Positions 1-6,207 of a stretch of 16,748 nucleotides of DNA are shown here, piece after piece (positions within the stretch are counted from its first letter, which is position 1; every line of letters starts with the position of its first letter). Source of the stretch: Desulfuromonadaceae bacterium GWC2_58_13 (GTDB lineage Bacteria; Desulfobacterota; Desulfuromonadia; Desulfuromonadales; Trichloromonadaceae). Below the pieces are notes generated by a model that was not told the DNA's origin, ran no database searches, and saw only the letters and a list, made by a program, of their open reading frames with translations. Position numbers and translations under genes: made by a program. The stretch is from contig MHXM01000124.1 of NCBI GenBank assembly GCA_001825565.1, forward strand, positions 1,300 to 18,047. Reading direction: 5' to 3'.

Positions 1-90
1 TAAGATTAAAATTGCAAAAGCGCAATTTAGGATTGGTGAATCTTCGAAAAAGGCATGTGACTGGAAGGGCAAAATCCTCATAACCCATAA

Positions 91-123
91 GGATTGACAC
101 GACCTGAAAGGTCGTCTCAATCC
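91..123. repeat. 33-bp imperfect inverted repeat (15-bp arms, 3-nt centre)
   Basis: The left arm GGATTGACACGACCT (91-105) pairs with the right arm AGGTCGTCTCAATCC (109-123) around GAA, with one C/C mismatch. No T-run follows on either strand, so it is not a standard intrinsic terminator. It could be an operator, a recombination or insertion remnant, or an RNA stem. No second copy is visible in the window. Confidence 0.6.
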
Positions 124-253
124 ATTGTTCATGAAGCCCGGCAATTGGGCGTCGATCTTTGAAATAAGGGTATTGGTTTCTTGAGACGGAGTGGAATGTT
201 GCTCTGGGAAATTCAAGACACTCCCCAGATTAACGATTAACCCGATATGGCAA

Positions 254-288
254 AAGCCGCCCACGGGTCATCATCCCGCAAGCGGCTT
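254..288 (-). terminator. Probable terminator of ppiB
   Basis: AAGCCGC (254-260) pairs with GCGGCTT (282-288). The stem continues inward through CCACGGG/CCCGCAA (three inner pairs are G-U when read as minus-strand RNA), leaving a 7-nt loop. On the minus strand the hairpin runs into TTTTG, a short U-tract. It lies about 115 bases past the ppiB stop. Confidence 0.55.
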
Positions 289-404
289 CTATTTATCAAT
301 CGATCTGCCTCATCTCTACCCCTCGCCCACCAATCCACGCCATCGCCAATTCATGGCGAAAATCTTAGCGCAGAGCTATCCGGGCAGCAAGGGAAATTCC
401 GGTT

Positions 405-917
405 TCAGTCGATCACTTCCACATGCTGAATCACCACCGGCTCGACCGGCACATCGTCGTGGCCGGCGACCTTGGCGGTGGCCTGCTGCTCGATGGTGTA
501 GACCACGTTCATGCCCTCGATCACCTGGCCGAATACCGCGTAGCCGAAATCCTGGGGGCTGGTGCCGGTATTGTCGAGGGACTTGTTGTTCTCGGTGTTG
601 ATGAAGAACTGGGCGGTGGCGCTGTCGACCTCCAGGGTGCGGGCCATGGCGACGGTGCCGGTCTTGTTCTTTAGCTTGTTGCGGGCTTCGTTGACGATGG
701 GCGCGCGGGTCGGCTTTGGTTGCAGGTCGGGGGTAAACCCGCCGCCCTGGATCATGAAGCCTTTGATGACCCGGTGAAAGATGGTGCCGTCGTAATGACC
801 CTCCTTGGCATAGGCGATGAAATTCTCGACGGAAATCGGGGCCTTGTCGGCGAAGAGTTCAAGTATGATCTCACCCATCGAGGTGTCGATCTGGACAAGT
901 GGATTGGATGTGCTCAT
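405..917 (-). CDS. ppiB: Peptidyl-prolyl cis-trans isomerase, cyclophilin type
   Basis: This 170-residue single-domain cyclophilin catalyses cis-trans isomerisation of Xaa-Pro bonds during protein folding. The family signature is clear: FHRVIKGFMIQGG at about residues 47-59 with catalytic Arg49, then AQFFIN at 102-107 and the YAVFGQVIEGM segment at 126-136. No signal peptide or membrane segment is seen, so it should act in the cytoplasm, like E. coli PpiB, which has a similar length. The ATG at 917 is supported by AAGGGA six bases upstream. It lies 100 bases downstream of the DtxR/FeoA gene on the same strand, across a GC-rich hairpin region, so it may be read with the iron operon or from its own promoter. 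Family assignment is firm; the choice of symbol within the cyclophilins is less so. Confidence 0.93.
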   Translation of the reverse strand: MSTSNPLVQIDTSMGEIILELFADKAPISVENFIAYAKEGHYDGTIFHRVIKGFMIQGGGFTPDLQPKPTRAPIVNEARNKLKNKTGTVAMARTLEVDSATAQFFINTENNKSLDNTGTSPQDFGYAVFGQVIEGMNVVYTIEQQATAKVAGHDDVPVEPVVIQHVEVID

Positions 918-971
918 CTTTTTCCCTTTCGTTGCAATCGGTCAAAAATACTCGTTAATGGATTGATTTCC

Positions 972-1014
972 CTTTTCCTCCGGGAGAGGGGGCCCACAGG
1001 GCGAGTGGGGGGGA
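972..1014. repeat. GC-rich REP-like stem region
   Basis: Between the DtxR/FeoA stop and ppiB lies a C/G-strand-biased block. On the minus strand it contains the perfect hairpin CCCAC-TCGCCCT-GTGGG, followed by CCCTCTCCCGGAGG. Blocks of this look (CCCTCTCCC with complementary GGGAG partners) are common dispersed extragenic repeats in proteobacteria. There is no T-run, so a simple intrinsic terminator is unlikely. Only this copy is in the window, so its repeat status is inferred. Confidence 0.35.
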
Positions 1015-1017
1015 TGT

Positions 1018-1665
1018 TCACCCTTTGCGCACGAAAATCTCCCGGGCCAGGTCATCATCCACGGCAAACTCGGAATTGCCAACCTTGAAAATAAAGGTGG
1101 GATAGGTGCGGCTGAGCCGCAGATTGTTTCCCGGCAACACGCCCATGCTCATCAGTTTCTGTATTTTTTTCGAATCGGCCGTCGACAGATAAGCGATCTC
1201 GCCGCTCTCCCCGGCCTTGAGCTCGGTCAGGGCGACAACCCCGGTTTCGCCCCTGGCTTTTGCCGCCTCGCAGCATTCGCCGGGCGGAATCGGTTTGCCG
1301 TGGGGACAGTTCGTGGGATGGTTGAGCAGGGTACAGAGCTTGGTGTCGACTCCGAGGCGCAGCAGGTGCTCGAATTCGCAGGCTCGCTCGTCGCCGGTGA
1401 TCCCCTTGAGGTCAAGGACATCCATCATCAAACGTTCGGCAAGACGGTGGCGACGAACGGCCATGCGGGCATCCGGCCGCCCTTCCTGACGCAGGTAGAC
1501 GCGTTCGCCTTTGATCTCGACGTAGGCAATCCGATCAAGCTCCTGTAACGCCTCATCGTCGGCGGCAACACCGAGAGTGGTCAGGAGGGCGGCGTTGTCG
1601 CCTTCCTCTTCGGTAGCAATCCACAAGGCTTCGAGAATTTCTTCGGCTTTTTCCGAAAGCTTCAT
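1018..1665 (-). CDS. DtxR-family metalloregulator fused to a FeoA (SH3-like) domain
   Basis: 215 residues. Residues 1-60 sit where the DtxR/MntR winged helix belongs. Residues 68-110 form the metal-dependent dimerisation domain, with RRHRLAERL (His73, Glu77) and ACEFEHLL (Cys96, Glu99, His100), matching DtxR metal ligands. NCPHGKPIP (119-127) is the usual DtxR linker motif, and residues about 142-215 are a FeoA/SH3-like domain. I chose the ATG at 1665 because it has GAGAGGA upstream and overlaps the previous gene's stop as ATGA; an extension to 1755 would overlap that gene out of frame. Oddities: the would-be recognition helix (about 34-46) is acidic (VAADDEALQELDR) where DtxR relatives have Ser/Thr/Gln-rich DNA-contacting residues, and Cys111, Cys120, Cys131 and Cys132 are extra. 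As the last gene of the feo operon it may be a metal-sensing regulator or a FeoA-like partner of FeoB rather than a classical repressor. Confidence 0.85.
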   Translation of the reverse strand: MKLSEKAEEILEALWIATEEEGDNAALLTTLGVAADDEALQELDRIAYVEIKGERVYLRQEGRPDARMAVRRHRLAERLMMDVLDLKGITGDERACEFEHLLRLGVDTKLCTLLNHPTNCPHGKPIPPGECCEAAKARGETGVVALTELKAGESGEIAYLSTADSKKIQKLMSMGVLPGNNLRLSRTYPTFIFKVGNSEFAVDDDLAREIFVRKG

Positions 1666-1853
1666 TGGTTTCGATCCTCTCCGTTCTCGTTTTTCTTCTC
1701 TTTTTCGGCAAAGCGCCGCAAATACGCCGGCGTCGCCGGATTTTCGTGGCCGCAATAGGGACAGTGGACCTTACGACAGCCGCCCGCACAGAGCCCACAG
1801 GATTTCTGCACATGATCCGCGGGAATCTCCCGGCCACAGAACTCGCACTTCAT
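1662..1853 (-). CDS. Small seven-cysteine zinc-ribbon-like protein in the feo operon
   Basis: 63 residues, unrecognised. Cys3, 6, 19, 22, 26, 31 and 34 form CxxC pairs (CEFC, CGLC, CPYC), with His14, 30 and 36 nearby. The C-terminal third is charged and probably disordered (KEKKNENGEDRNQ). This looks like one or two zinc ribbons or another metal-binding fold. The ATG at 1853 overlaps the feoB stop as ATGA, and its own stop overlaps the next ATG in the same way, so translation is probably coupled through all three genes. The longer frame running up to 2567 is antisense-like shadow inside feoB and is not part of it. It has no transmembrane segment, so it is not the membrane-anchored FeoB-associated Cys-rich family. 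A role in iron delivery, or as a FeoC-like accessory, is inferred only from position. Confidence 0.8.
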   Translation of the reverse strand: MKCEFCGREIPADHVQKSCGLCAGGCRKVHCPYCGHENPATPAYLRRFAEKEKKNENGEDRNQ

Positions 1854-3811
1854 GAGAGCCACCCGGTCAGCAGCAACAACCGGTTCAACGCCCAGCCGGA
1901 AGAAAAGGCCAGCAGGGTGACGAATACAAAGATGCCGACGGCGACTTTCCAGCCCCGCTCCTTCTGCATGACCAGGAACTGGGCCACACAGGGGACGAAC
2001 AGGGTCAGGGTCACGGCGGCCACGGTCAGCTGAACCGGGTTGAGAAGACCGGATGTCTGCAGGTCGTAGAGTCCGGCGGCGCCGAAATCGCGCCGGAAAA
2101 AACCGAAGATGAAAGCGGGGGCCACATCGGCCGGCAACCCGAGGGCGTACATCGCCGGCTTCATCGCCTTCACCAGCCCGTCGAGAACTCCCGTCAACTT
2201 GCCCGCCCACAGAAGCACCGAGGCAATAATGAACAAGGGGAAAATTTCGAGGAAATACCACTGCATGCGGGTCAGGGTTTTGACCAGCACGTTGCGTGCC
2301 TGCGGCAGCCGCAGAGGAGGGATTTCCATGTAGAACATGGCTCGCTCGCCGGGAACCAGGCGGGCCGCCAGAAAACCGATGACGAGAAAGACCAGGGTCA
2401 GGGAAAGCGACCAGACCACCAGCGCCCCGGGGGTATCGGAAAGGAGCCCGAGAATGACGCCGAGCTGGGCGCTGCAGGGAATGGCCAGGGCCAGCAGTAT
2501 GGTAGCAATCAGCCGCTCGCGTACCGTCTCCAGGGTGCGGGTGACAATGGTCGCCATGGTGTCGCAACCGAACCCGAGCACGATGGGAATAACCGCCCGG
2601 CCATTGAGACCGATTTTCTTGAAGATGCGATCGACCAGCATGGCCAGGCGCGGAAAATAGCCGGTGTCCTCGATCACCGAAAAGGCGATGAAAAAGGTGC
2701 CGACGATAGGCAGAACGATCGCTACGGCATAGCGAACGCCGAGGGTAAAGATACCGTATTCGCCGACCATCAATTCATGCAGCCAGGTCCAAACCAAAAA
2801 GCGGTCGGCCAGGCCGATGACCCAGGGATTGACGATTTTTTCGAACAGGCCCCCTTCGAGCAGGTCGACGATGGTGCCGGCGCCGAATCCACCGACAAAC
2901 TTGTACAGACCGAAGTAGAGCACCAGCAACAGCAGGGGAAACCCGGTCCAGGGGTTCATGGTCCAGGCCGAGAGGCGCTCGGCAAAAGGGGGCGCATCCC
3001 CTTCCCGCTGGGTCACCACGCCGTCAAGCAGGCCTTTACAGATCCGTTTGCGTTCCAGGCTGATGCGCAGGTGGAGGTCGACCCGGCGCTCGAAAACGAT
3101 TTCGTTCACCGCCTTTTCGATGGCGGAGGTTGCGCCCGATTCCCGGGTGCGGACCCGCTCCTGAATTTCCTCGTCCTTCTGCAGCAGCAGCAGGGCCAGG
3201 GCGCGCCGGTCGAGCAAATACTCGCCATGCATCAACGAGGCGACCTTGAGGATATCCCGCTCCAGATCGCTCGAATAGGCGAACCGCGCCCGGTGCTCGC
3301 GATCGAAACCGGCGATGGCCGCGCGGATTTCGCTCAGGCCCCGTTTGCGGGCCATGGCCGCGCCGACCACCGGGACGCCAAGTTTTTCTTGGAGCAGGCC
3401 GACATCGAAGGACATCCCGATGCGCTCGGCCTCGTCCAGGATATTGACCACCAGCATCACCGGAAGGCCCGCTTCGATCAACTGCAGGGTCATGGGAAGC
3501 ATGCGCTCGATATTGCGGGCATCGAGCACGTGAACCACGACGAACGGGTCCTCTTCAAGCAGGATTTTACGGGCCACCCGCTCTTCCTCGGTGATCGGCA
3601 GCAGGGCGTACATCCCCGGCGTATCAAGCACCTCGTAGCGGTGGCCGCCGATGTCGCAATGACCGCGGGACACCTCGACCGAGGTGCCGGGATAGTTGGA
3701 AACCGTGGTGTAGGCGCCGGTCAAGGCATTGAAAACAACGCTCTTGCCGACGTTGGGATTGCCGACCAGGATGATTTTTCGTGTTTCGTGATGCGTTGAA
3801 GAAGAAGACAT
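1850..3811 (-). CDS. feoB: Ferrous iron transport protein B
   Basis: 653 residues. FeoB imports Fe2+ across the inner membrane and couples this to a cytoplasmic G domain. Seen here: P-loop GNPNVGKS (17-24), switch region NYPGTSVE (about 39-46), DTPG (63-66) and NILD (123-126). A helical spacer follows, then a membrane half with two Gate-type blocks, including the conserved VLGFGCDTMA and CSAQLG stretches. It is shorter than the roughly 770-residue E. coli protein, mainly at the C terminus. I prefer the ATG at 3811. A TTG five codons upstream (3826) also stays in frame but has no ribosome-binding site; the ATG itself has only a weak GGTAAGA. It heads a three-gene operon with 4-base overlaps, and a Fur box sits 25 bases upstream, so iron repression is expected. 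Confidence 0.95.
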   Translation of the reverse strand: MSSSSTHHETRKIILVGNPNVGKSVVFNALTGAYTTVSNYPGTSVEVSRGHCDIGGHRYEVLDTPGMYALLPITEEERVARKILLEEDPFVVVHVLDARNIERMLPMTLQLIEAGLPVMLVVNILDEAERIGMSFDVGLLQEKLGVPVVGAAMARKRGLSEIRAAIAGFDREHRARFAYSSDLERDILKVASLMHGEYLLDRRALALLLLQKDEEIQERVRTRESGATSAIEKAVNEIVFERRVDLHLRISLERKRICKGLLDGVVTQREGDAPPFAERLSAWTMNPWTGFPLLLLVLYFGLYKFVGGFGAGTIVDLLEGGLFEKIVNPWVIGLADRFLVWTWLHELMVGEYGIFTLGVRYAVAIVLPIVGTFFIAFSVIEDTGYFPRLAMLVDRIFKKIGLNGRAVIPIVLGFGCDTMATIVTRTLETVRERLIATILLALAIPCSAQLGVILGLLSDTPGALVVWSLSLTLVFLVIGFLAARLVPGERAMFYMEIPPLRLPQARNVLVKTLTRMQWYFLEIFPLFIIASVLLWAGKLTGVLDGLVKAMKPAMYALGLPADVAPAFIFGFFRRDFGAAGLYDLQTSGLLNPVQLTVAAVTLTLFVPCVAQFLVMQKERGWKVAVGIFVFVTLLAFSSGWALNRLLLLTGWLS

Positions 3812-3836
3812 TCTTACCGTTTCCAAAATCTAAGAT

Positions 3837-3851
3837 TGATAATCATTTTCA
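3837..3851 (-). promoter_or_regulatory. Fur box upstream of feoB
   Basis: TGATAATCATTTTCA matches the 7-1-7 Fur consensus TGATAATNATTATCA at 13 of the 14 defined positions. On the minus strand it overlaps a possible promoter (TTGTTC, 16-base spacer, TATCAA), so bound Fur would occlude RNA polymerase. It lies between the fur stop and the feoB start. Confidence 0.8.
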
Positions 3852-3875
3852 GCGACTGAACAAAAAAAATCAGCA

Positions 3876-4307
3876 TTACTTATACAGACATTTAGCGCAG
3901 TGACCGAAAATTTCGAGACGATGGCTGACGATGGCAAAACCGTGGTCCTTGGCGACCTGCTCCTGTAACTCTTCGATGCGGGGATCTTCGAACTCGATAA
4001 TGGCGCCGCATGCCTTGCAGATCAGGTGGTCATGGTGTTCTTCGCAGGTGGTCGACTCATAGCGGGTCTGGCCGTCGCCGAAATTGCGTACCTCGGCAAT
4101 GCCGCACTCGGAAAAGAGTTTCAAGGTGCGGTAAACGGTGGCATAACCGATCCCAGGGTTCTTTTTACGAAGTTTCAGGTACAGGTCTTCGGTCGAAAGA
4201 TGGGAGTCGCCGCGAAGAAACTCATCGAGAATGATCTCTCGCTGGCGGGTCGACTTAAGCCCCTGTCGGCTCAGAAATTCGCGAAACTGCTGTTTTTTCT
4301 CACCCAT
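3876..4307 (-). CDS. fur: Ferric uptake regulator
   Basis: 143 residues, the usual Fur length. The N-terminal winged helix (about 1-85) contains the conserved IGYATVYRTLKLF segment. The dimerisation and metal domain follows, with HHDHLICKACG (His91, His92, His94, Cys97, Cys100) and a second CxxC at Cys137/Cys140, giving the four-cysteine structural zinc site typical of Fur and PerR. With iron it represses uptake genes. The Fur boxes upstream of itself and of feoB favour a Fur assignment, while PerR or Zur cannot be excluded from sequence alone. The ATG at 4307 is preceded by a modest GGGTG. No terminator is seen between fur and feoB, so read-through plus a separate regulated feoB promoter is likely. 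Confidence 0.9.
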   Translation of the reverse strand: MGEKKQQFREFLSRQGLKSTRQREIILDEFLRGDSHLSTEDLYLKLRKKNPGIGYATVYRTLKLFSECGIAEVRNFGDGQTRYESTTCEEHHDHLICKACGAIIEFEDPRIEELQEQVAKDHGFAIVSHRLEIFGHCAKCLYK

Positions 4308-4319
4308 ATGGCACCCATC

Positions 4320-4340
4320 AATTGAAATTGGTTTTCAATT
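4320..4340 (-). promoter_or_regulatory. Fur-like palindrome in the fur promoter
   Basis: Perfect 8-bp arms AATTGAAA (4320-4327) and TTTCAATT (4333-4340) flank a 5-base centre. The inner TGAAATTGGTTTTCA (4323-4337) matches the 7-1-7 Fur consensus at 10 of 14 positions. It overlaps the proposed -10 of fur, as expected for autoregulation. Confidence 0.6.
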
Positions 4341-4365
4341 TAACCCAGATGCGGGAATCGGTCAA
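4337..4365 (-). promoter_or_regulatory. Promoter of fur
   Basis: On the minus strand, TTGACC (4360-4365) and TAAATT (4337-4342) are separated by exactly 17 bases, a good sigma70-type match. The -35 element directly abuts the terminator inverted repeat that ends at 4367, which leaves fur as an independent transcription unit. Confidence 0.7.
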
Positions 4366-4366
4366 G

Positions 4367-4420
4367 CAGATTATTAAAAAAAGCGCCCGACTTGATCGCG
4401 GCGCTTTTTTTAATAATCTG
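4367..4420. terminator. Perfect 21-bp inverted repeat, bidirectional-type terminator
   Basis: The arms at 4367-4387 and 4400-4420 are perfectly complementary around a 12-nt loop. Each has a 7-base A/T run next to a GCGCC/GGCGC core, so the hairpin is followed by a U-tract on either strand. It lies 16 bases past the ccdA stop and ends transcription of the thiol operon before fur. Confidence 0.9.
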
Positions 4421-4435
4421 CTGGGGGGCGGTAGT

Positions 4436-5185
4436 CTAGCCCATCACCGGAATCCAGTGATAGAGGTAACCGGACAGCTTGCCGAACAGGTTGAAAAACA
4501 GCATGATGCCAACAACCATCAACAGCGCTCCGGTAAAGATTTCCATCATCCGGATATGCTTGCGAAAGCGGTTGAAAAACGAGAGGAATCCGTGAAACAG
4601 CAGGCCCGAAATCAGAAACGGAATACCAAGGCCGGCCGAATAAACCGCCAGCATCAGGATCCCCTTGGCATAGTTGCTCGAGGTACCGGCGACCAGGGCC
4701 AGAATGCCGCCGAGGATCGGCCCGATGCAAGGAGTCCAGCCGGCGGCAAAGGCCAACCCGACCAGGAAGGTGCCAAGGAAGCCACTCGGTTTTTCATGTA
4801 ATTGGACACGCTTTTCACCCAGCAGTACGCCAAAATGAAACAACCCCGACATGTGAACGCCGAACAGAAACACCAGAATGCCGCCGATGCGCTGAATCCA
4901 GATCAGGCCTTCGCGCATGTGCTCCTGAAAGGTCGAGGAAGCGACCCCGGCCAGCGCGCCCAGCCCAATGAACACCGCCGAGAATCCGGCGATGAAAGCC
5001 AGCGAATGCAGCATCACCGAAATCCGCACCTTGGCGCTGGGATGGGATTCCTGCAGCTGGCCGAAGGAAAGCCCGGTGATATAGGTCAGATAAGAGGGAA
5101 TGAGGGGCAAAACACAGGGAGAAAAAAAGGAGAGAATCCCCGCGGTGAAGGCGATCCAGTAGGTAAGGTCGGCACCAGAACCCAT
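4436..5185 (-). CDS. ccdA: CcdA-type cytochrome c biogenesis / thiol transport membrane protein
   Basis: 249 residues with about six membrane helices. CcdA is the short, membrane-only relative of DsbD. It passes reducing equivalents from cytoplasmic thioredoxin to periplasmic thiol proteins, for example those that keep apocytochrome c haem-site cysteines reduced. The two redox-active cysteines are in their family motifs: SPCVLPLIPSYL (Cys24, helix 1) and AGWTPCIGPILGG (Cys153, helix 4). No thioredoxin-like domain is attached, and the TlpA-like protein encoded 6 bases upstream is the natural partner. The ATG at 5185 is weakly served by AAGGGA about 9 bases upstream, so translational coupling to the gene before it is likely. 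Family assignment is firm; the substrate is inferred. Confidence 0.92.
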   Translation of the reverse strand: MGSGADLTYWIAFTAGILSFFSPCVLPLIPSYLTYITGLSFGQLQESHPSAKVRISVMLHSLAFIAGFSAVFIGLGALAGVASSTFQEHMREGLIWIQRIGGILVFLFGVHMSGLFHFGVLLGEKRVQLHEKPSGFLGTFLVGLAFAAGWTPCIGPILGGILALVAGTSSNYAKGILMLAVYSAGLGIPFLISGLLFHGFLSFFNRFRKHIRMMEIFTGALLMVVGIMLFFNLFGKLSGYLYHWIPVMG

Positions 5186-5191
5186 GAGGAG

Positions 5192-5725
5192 TTATCCCTT
5201 CGCCAGAAATTTCAGATATTCGACCGTGGTCGATTCATCCCACTCCCGGCCGCCGATAATATGATTGAGGATCACCCCGTCCTTATTGATGATGAAGGTT
5301 TCGGGGAATCGAAACACCCCGAAGGTTTCTTGCGCCTCAGCCTCGGCATCAACCAAAAAGGAGAAAGTATAAGGATTGTTTTTGAGAAAATCCTTGGCGA
5401 CCTCGACCCCATCGGCTTCGACATTAACCGCGATGACGACGAAATCTTCGCCTTTCAGGCCCTGGTGAAGACGCTCCATCGAGGGCATCTCGGCCTTGCA
5501 GGGAGGGCACCAGGTGGCCCAGAAATTGAGCACAACCACCTTGCCGCGAAAGTGGGAAAGGGAAACGGTTTTCCCGTCCAGGCTCTGCAGGGTTACGTCC
5601 GGAGCGACCGCGCCTACCTTGGCGACGGGGGGCGGCTCCGCGGAAGGGCGGGAACCACCAGCGGATGCCTGGAATGCCGGCATGAAAAAGCACAGGGAAA
5701 TCATCAGAAACAAGGCTCGGCGCAT
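5192..5725 (-). CDS. TlpA/ResA-family periplasmic thioredoxin-like protein
   Basis: 177 residues. An N-terminal signal segment (1-22, MRRALFL...FQASA) is followed by a short Pro-rich linker and an AhpC/TSA-type thioredoxin fold from about 36. The redox motif WCPPC (72-76, Cys73/Cys76) lies within NFWATWCPPCKAEMP, and the cis-proline loop is RFPETFII (Pro141). Such proteins reduce disulfides in the periplasm, often in cytochrome c maturation. Two in-frame ATGs exist. I chose 5725 because AAAGGA stands six bases before it, while the ATG at 5740 has no ribosome-binding site and the longer frame to 5842 overlaps the next gene. It forms a two-gene unit with ccdA, its likely electron donor. It may be a lone oxidoreductase or part of a ResA-type system; the target is unknown. 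Confidence 0.92.
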   Translation of the reverse strand: MRRALFLMISLCFFMPAFQASAGGSRPSAEPPPVAKVGAVAPDVTLQSLDGKTVSLSHFRGKVVVLNFWATWCPPCKAEMPSMERLHQGLKGEDFVVIAVNVEADGVEVAKDFLKNNPYTFSFLVDAEAEAQETFGVFRFPETFIINKDGVILNHIIGGREWDESTTVEYLKFLAKG

Positions 5726-5731
5726 GAAAAA

Positions 5732-5737
5732 TCCTTT
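5732..5737 (-). promoter_or_regulatory. Ribosome-binding site that fixes the thioredoxin-like gene start
   Basis: AAAGGA on the minus strand is spaced six bases from the ATG at 5725. The alternative ATG at 5740 lies upstream of this site and has none of its own. Confidence 0.75.
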
Positions 5738-5762
5738 CATATGAAAATTTCGATATTTGTCA

Positions 5763-5791
5763 TTTTTACCCTCAGTTCGGGCAAAAGTCAA
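5763..5791 (-). promoter_or_regulatory. Promoter of the thioredoxin-like/ccdA unit
   Basis: TTGACT (5786-5791) and TAAAAA (5763-5768) are separated by 17 bases on the minus strand. The -35 overlaps the stop codon of the metallopeptidase gene, so this unit can be expressed separately from the large upstream cluster. Confidence 0.6.
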
Positions 5792-6207
5792 GAATCGACC
5801 GTGCCTTCGCCGCTCCCCTCCACGGCATGATTCCCCGCCCAAATTCGCTCTATTTCGTCCATTTCTTCCTCGGAAAAACCGAAATAGTGAGCCAGTTCGT
5901 GGATGATCGTTTCACGAATGATCTTAACCAACGACTCGCCGGTTTCCTCACGATAATTTTCTACCGCCCGCTGGTAGATGGTGATCACATCGGGAAGGCT
6001 GCTGTATTCATGCGTCCGTTCCGAAAGGGGCCAACCGCGATAATAACCGAGCAGATCCCGGGGATCGTCGAATCCAACCTCGTCCAGGGTTTCGGGATCG
6101 GGCCAGTCTTCGACCTGAAAGGAAAGATTGTCCACCTTGCCGAGAAATTCGGCTGGAATCGTGGCGATCACCCGTTCGAGCAGACGTTCGAAATCGCGGC
6201 GGTTCAA
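5788..6207 (-). CDS. Zincin-like metallopeptidase family protein
   Basis: 139 residues, matching the small bacterial zincin-like family (Pfam Zincin_1, formerly DUF1025). The zinc motif HELAH is at 103-107 in the context RETIIHELAHYFGFSEEEMDEIE, and the N terminus follows the family pattern of an FE..LE start and a VEDWPDP turn (33-38). No signal peptide is seen, so it is presumably cytoplasmic. Peptidase activity is inferred from the motif; members of this family are poorly characterised. The start is a TTG at 6207 overlapping the thioesterase stop as TTGA, with AGGGA about eight bases before it. No in-frame ATG occurs before the active site, and the conserved N terminus needs this start. 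Confidence 0.85.
   Translation of the reverse strand: MNRRDFERLLERVIATIPAEFLGKVDNLSFQVEDWPDPETLDEVGFDDPRDLLGYYRGWPLSERTHEYSSLPDVITIYQRAVENYREETGESLVKIIRETIIHELAHYFGFSEEEMDEIERIWAGNHAVEGSGEGTVDS

Larger units (their letters stand above)
1..404. other. Non-coding stretch downstream of ppiB, three hairpins
   Basis: No open reading frame here has a plausible start and ribosome-binding site; the longer frames reaching in from the right are antisense shadows of the cyclophilin gene. Visible structure: a 7-bp perfect inverted repeat AAATTGC/GCAATTT at 9-28, a long imperfect inverted repeat at 91-123, and the likely ppiB terminator hairpin at 254-288. 289-404 shows nothing I recognise. The region could be ordinary spacer between two transcription units, the second lying beyond the left edge. 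Confidence 0.6.

Noticed and set aside
91..190. Possible CRISPR repeat (TCAATCC end) with a spacer
   Set aside because: Only one copy exists in the window, no regularly spaced second repeat follows and no cas gene is visible.
972..1014. Intrinsic terminator of the iron operon
   Set aside because: Hairpins form but no U-tract follows on the minus strand, so I list it only as a REP-like region.
1854..2567. Upstream extension of the small Cys-rich protein to a 301-codon frame
   Set aside because: The extension is out of frame inside feoB and loses any protein-like pattern; the ATG at 1853 overlaps the feoB stop in the usual way.
2777..3799. 340-codon plus-strand open frame
   Set aside because: It lies wholly antisense to feoB, has no ribosome-binding site and low-complexity Gln/His/Asp-rich content typical of GC-rich antisense shadows.
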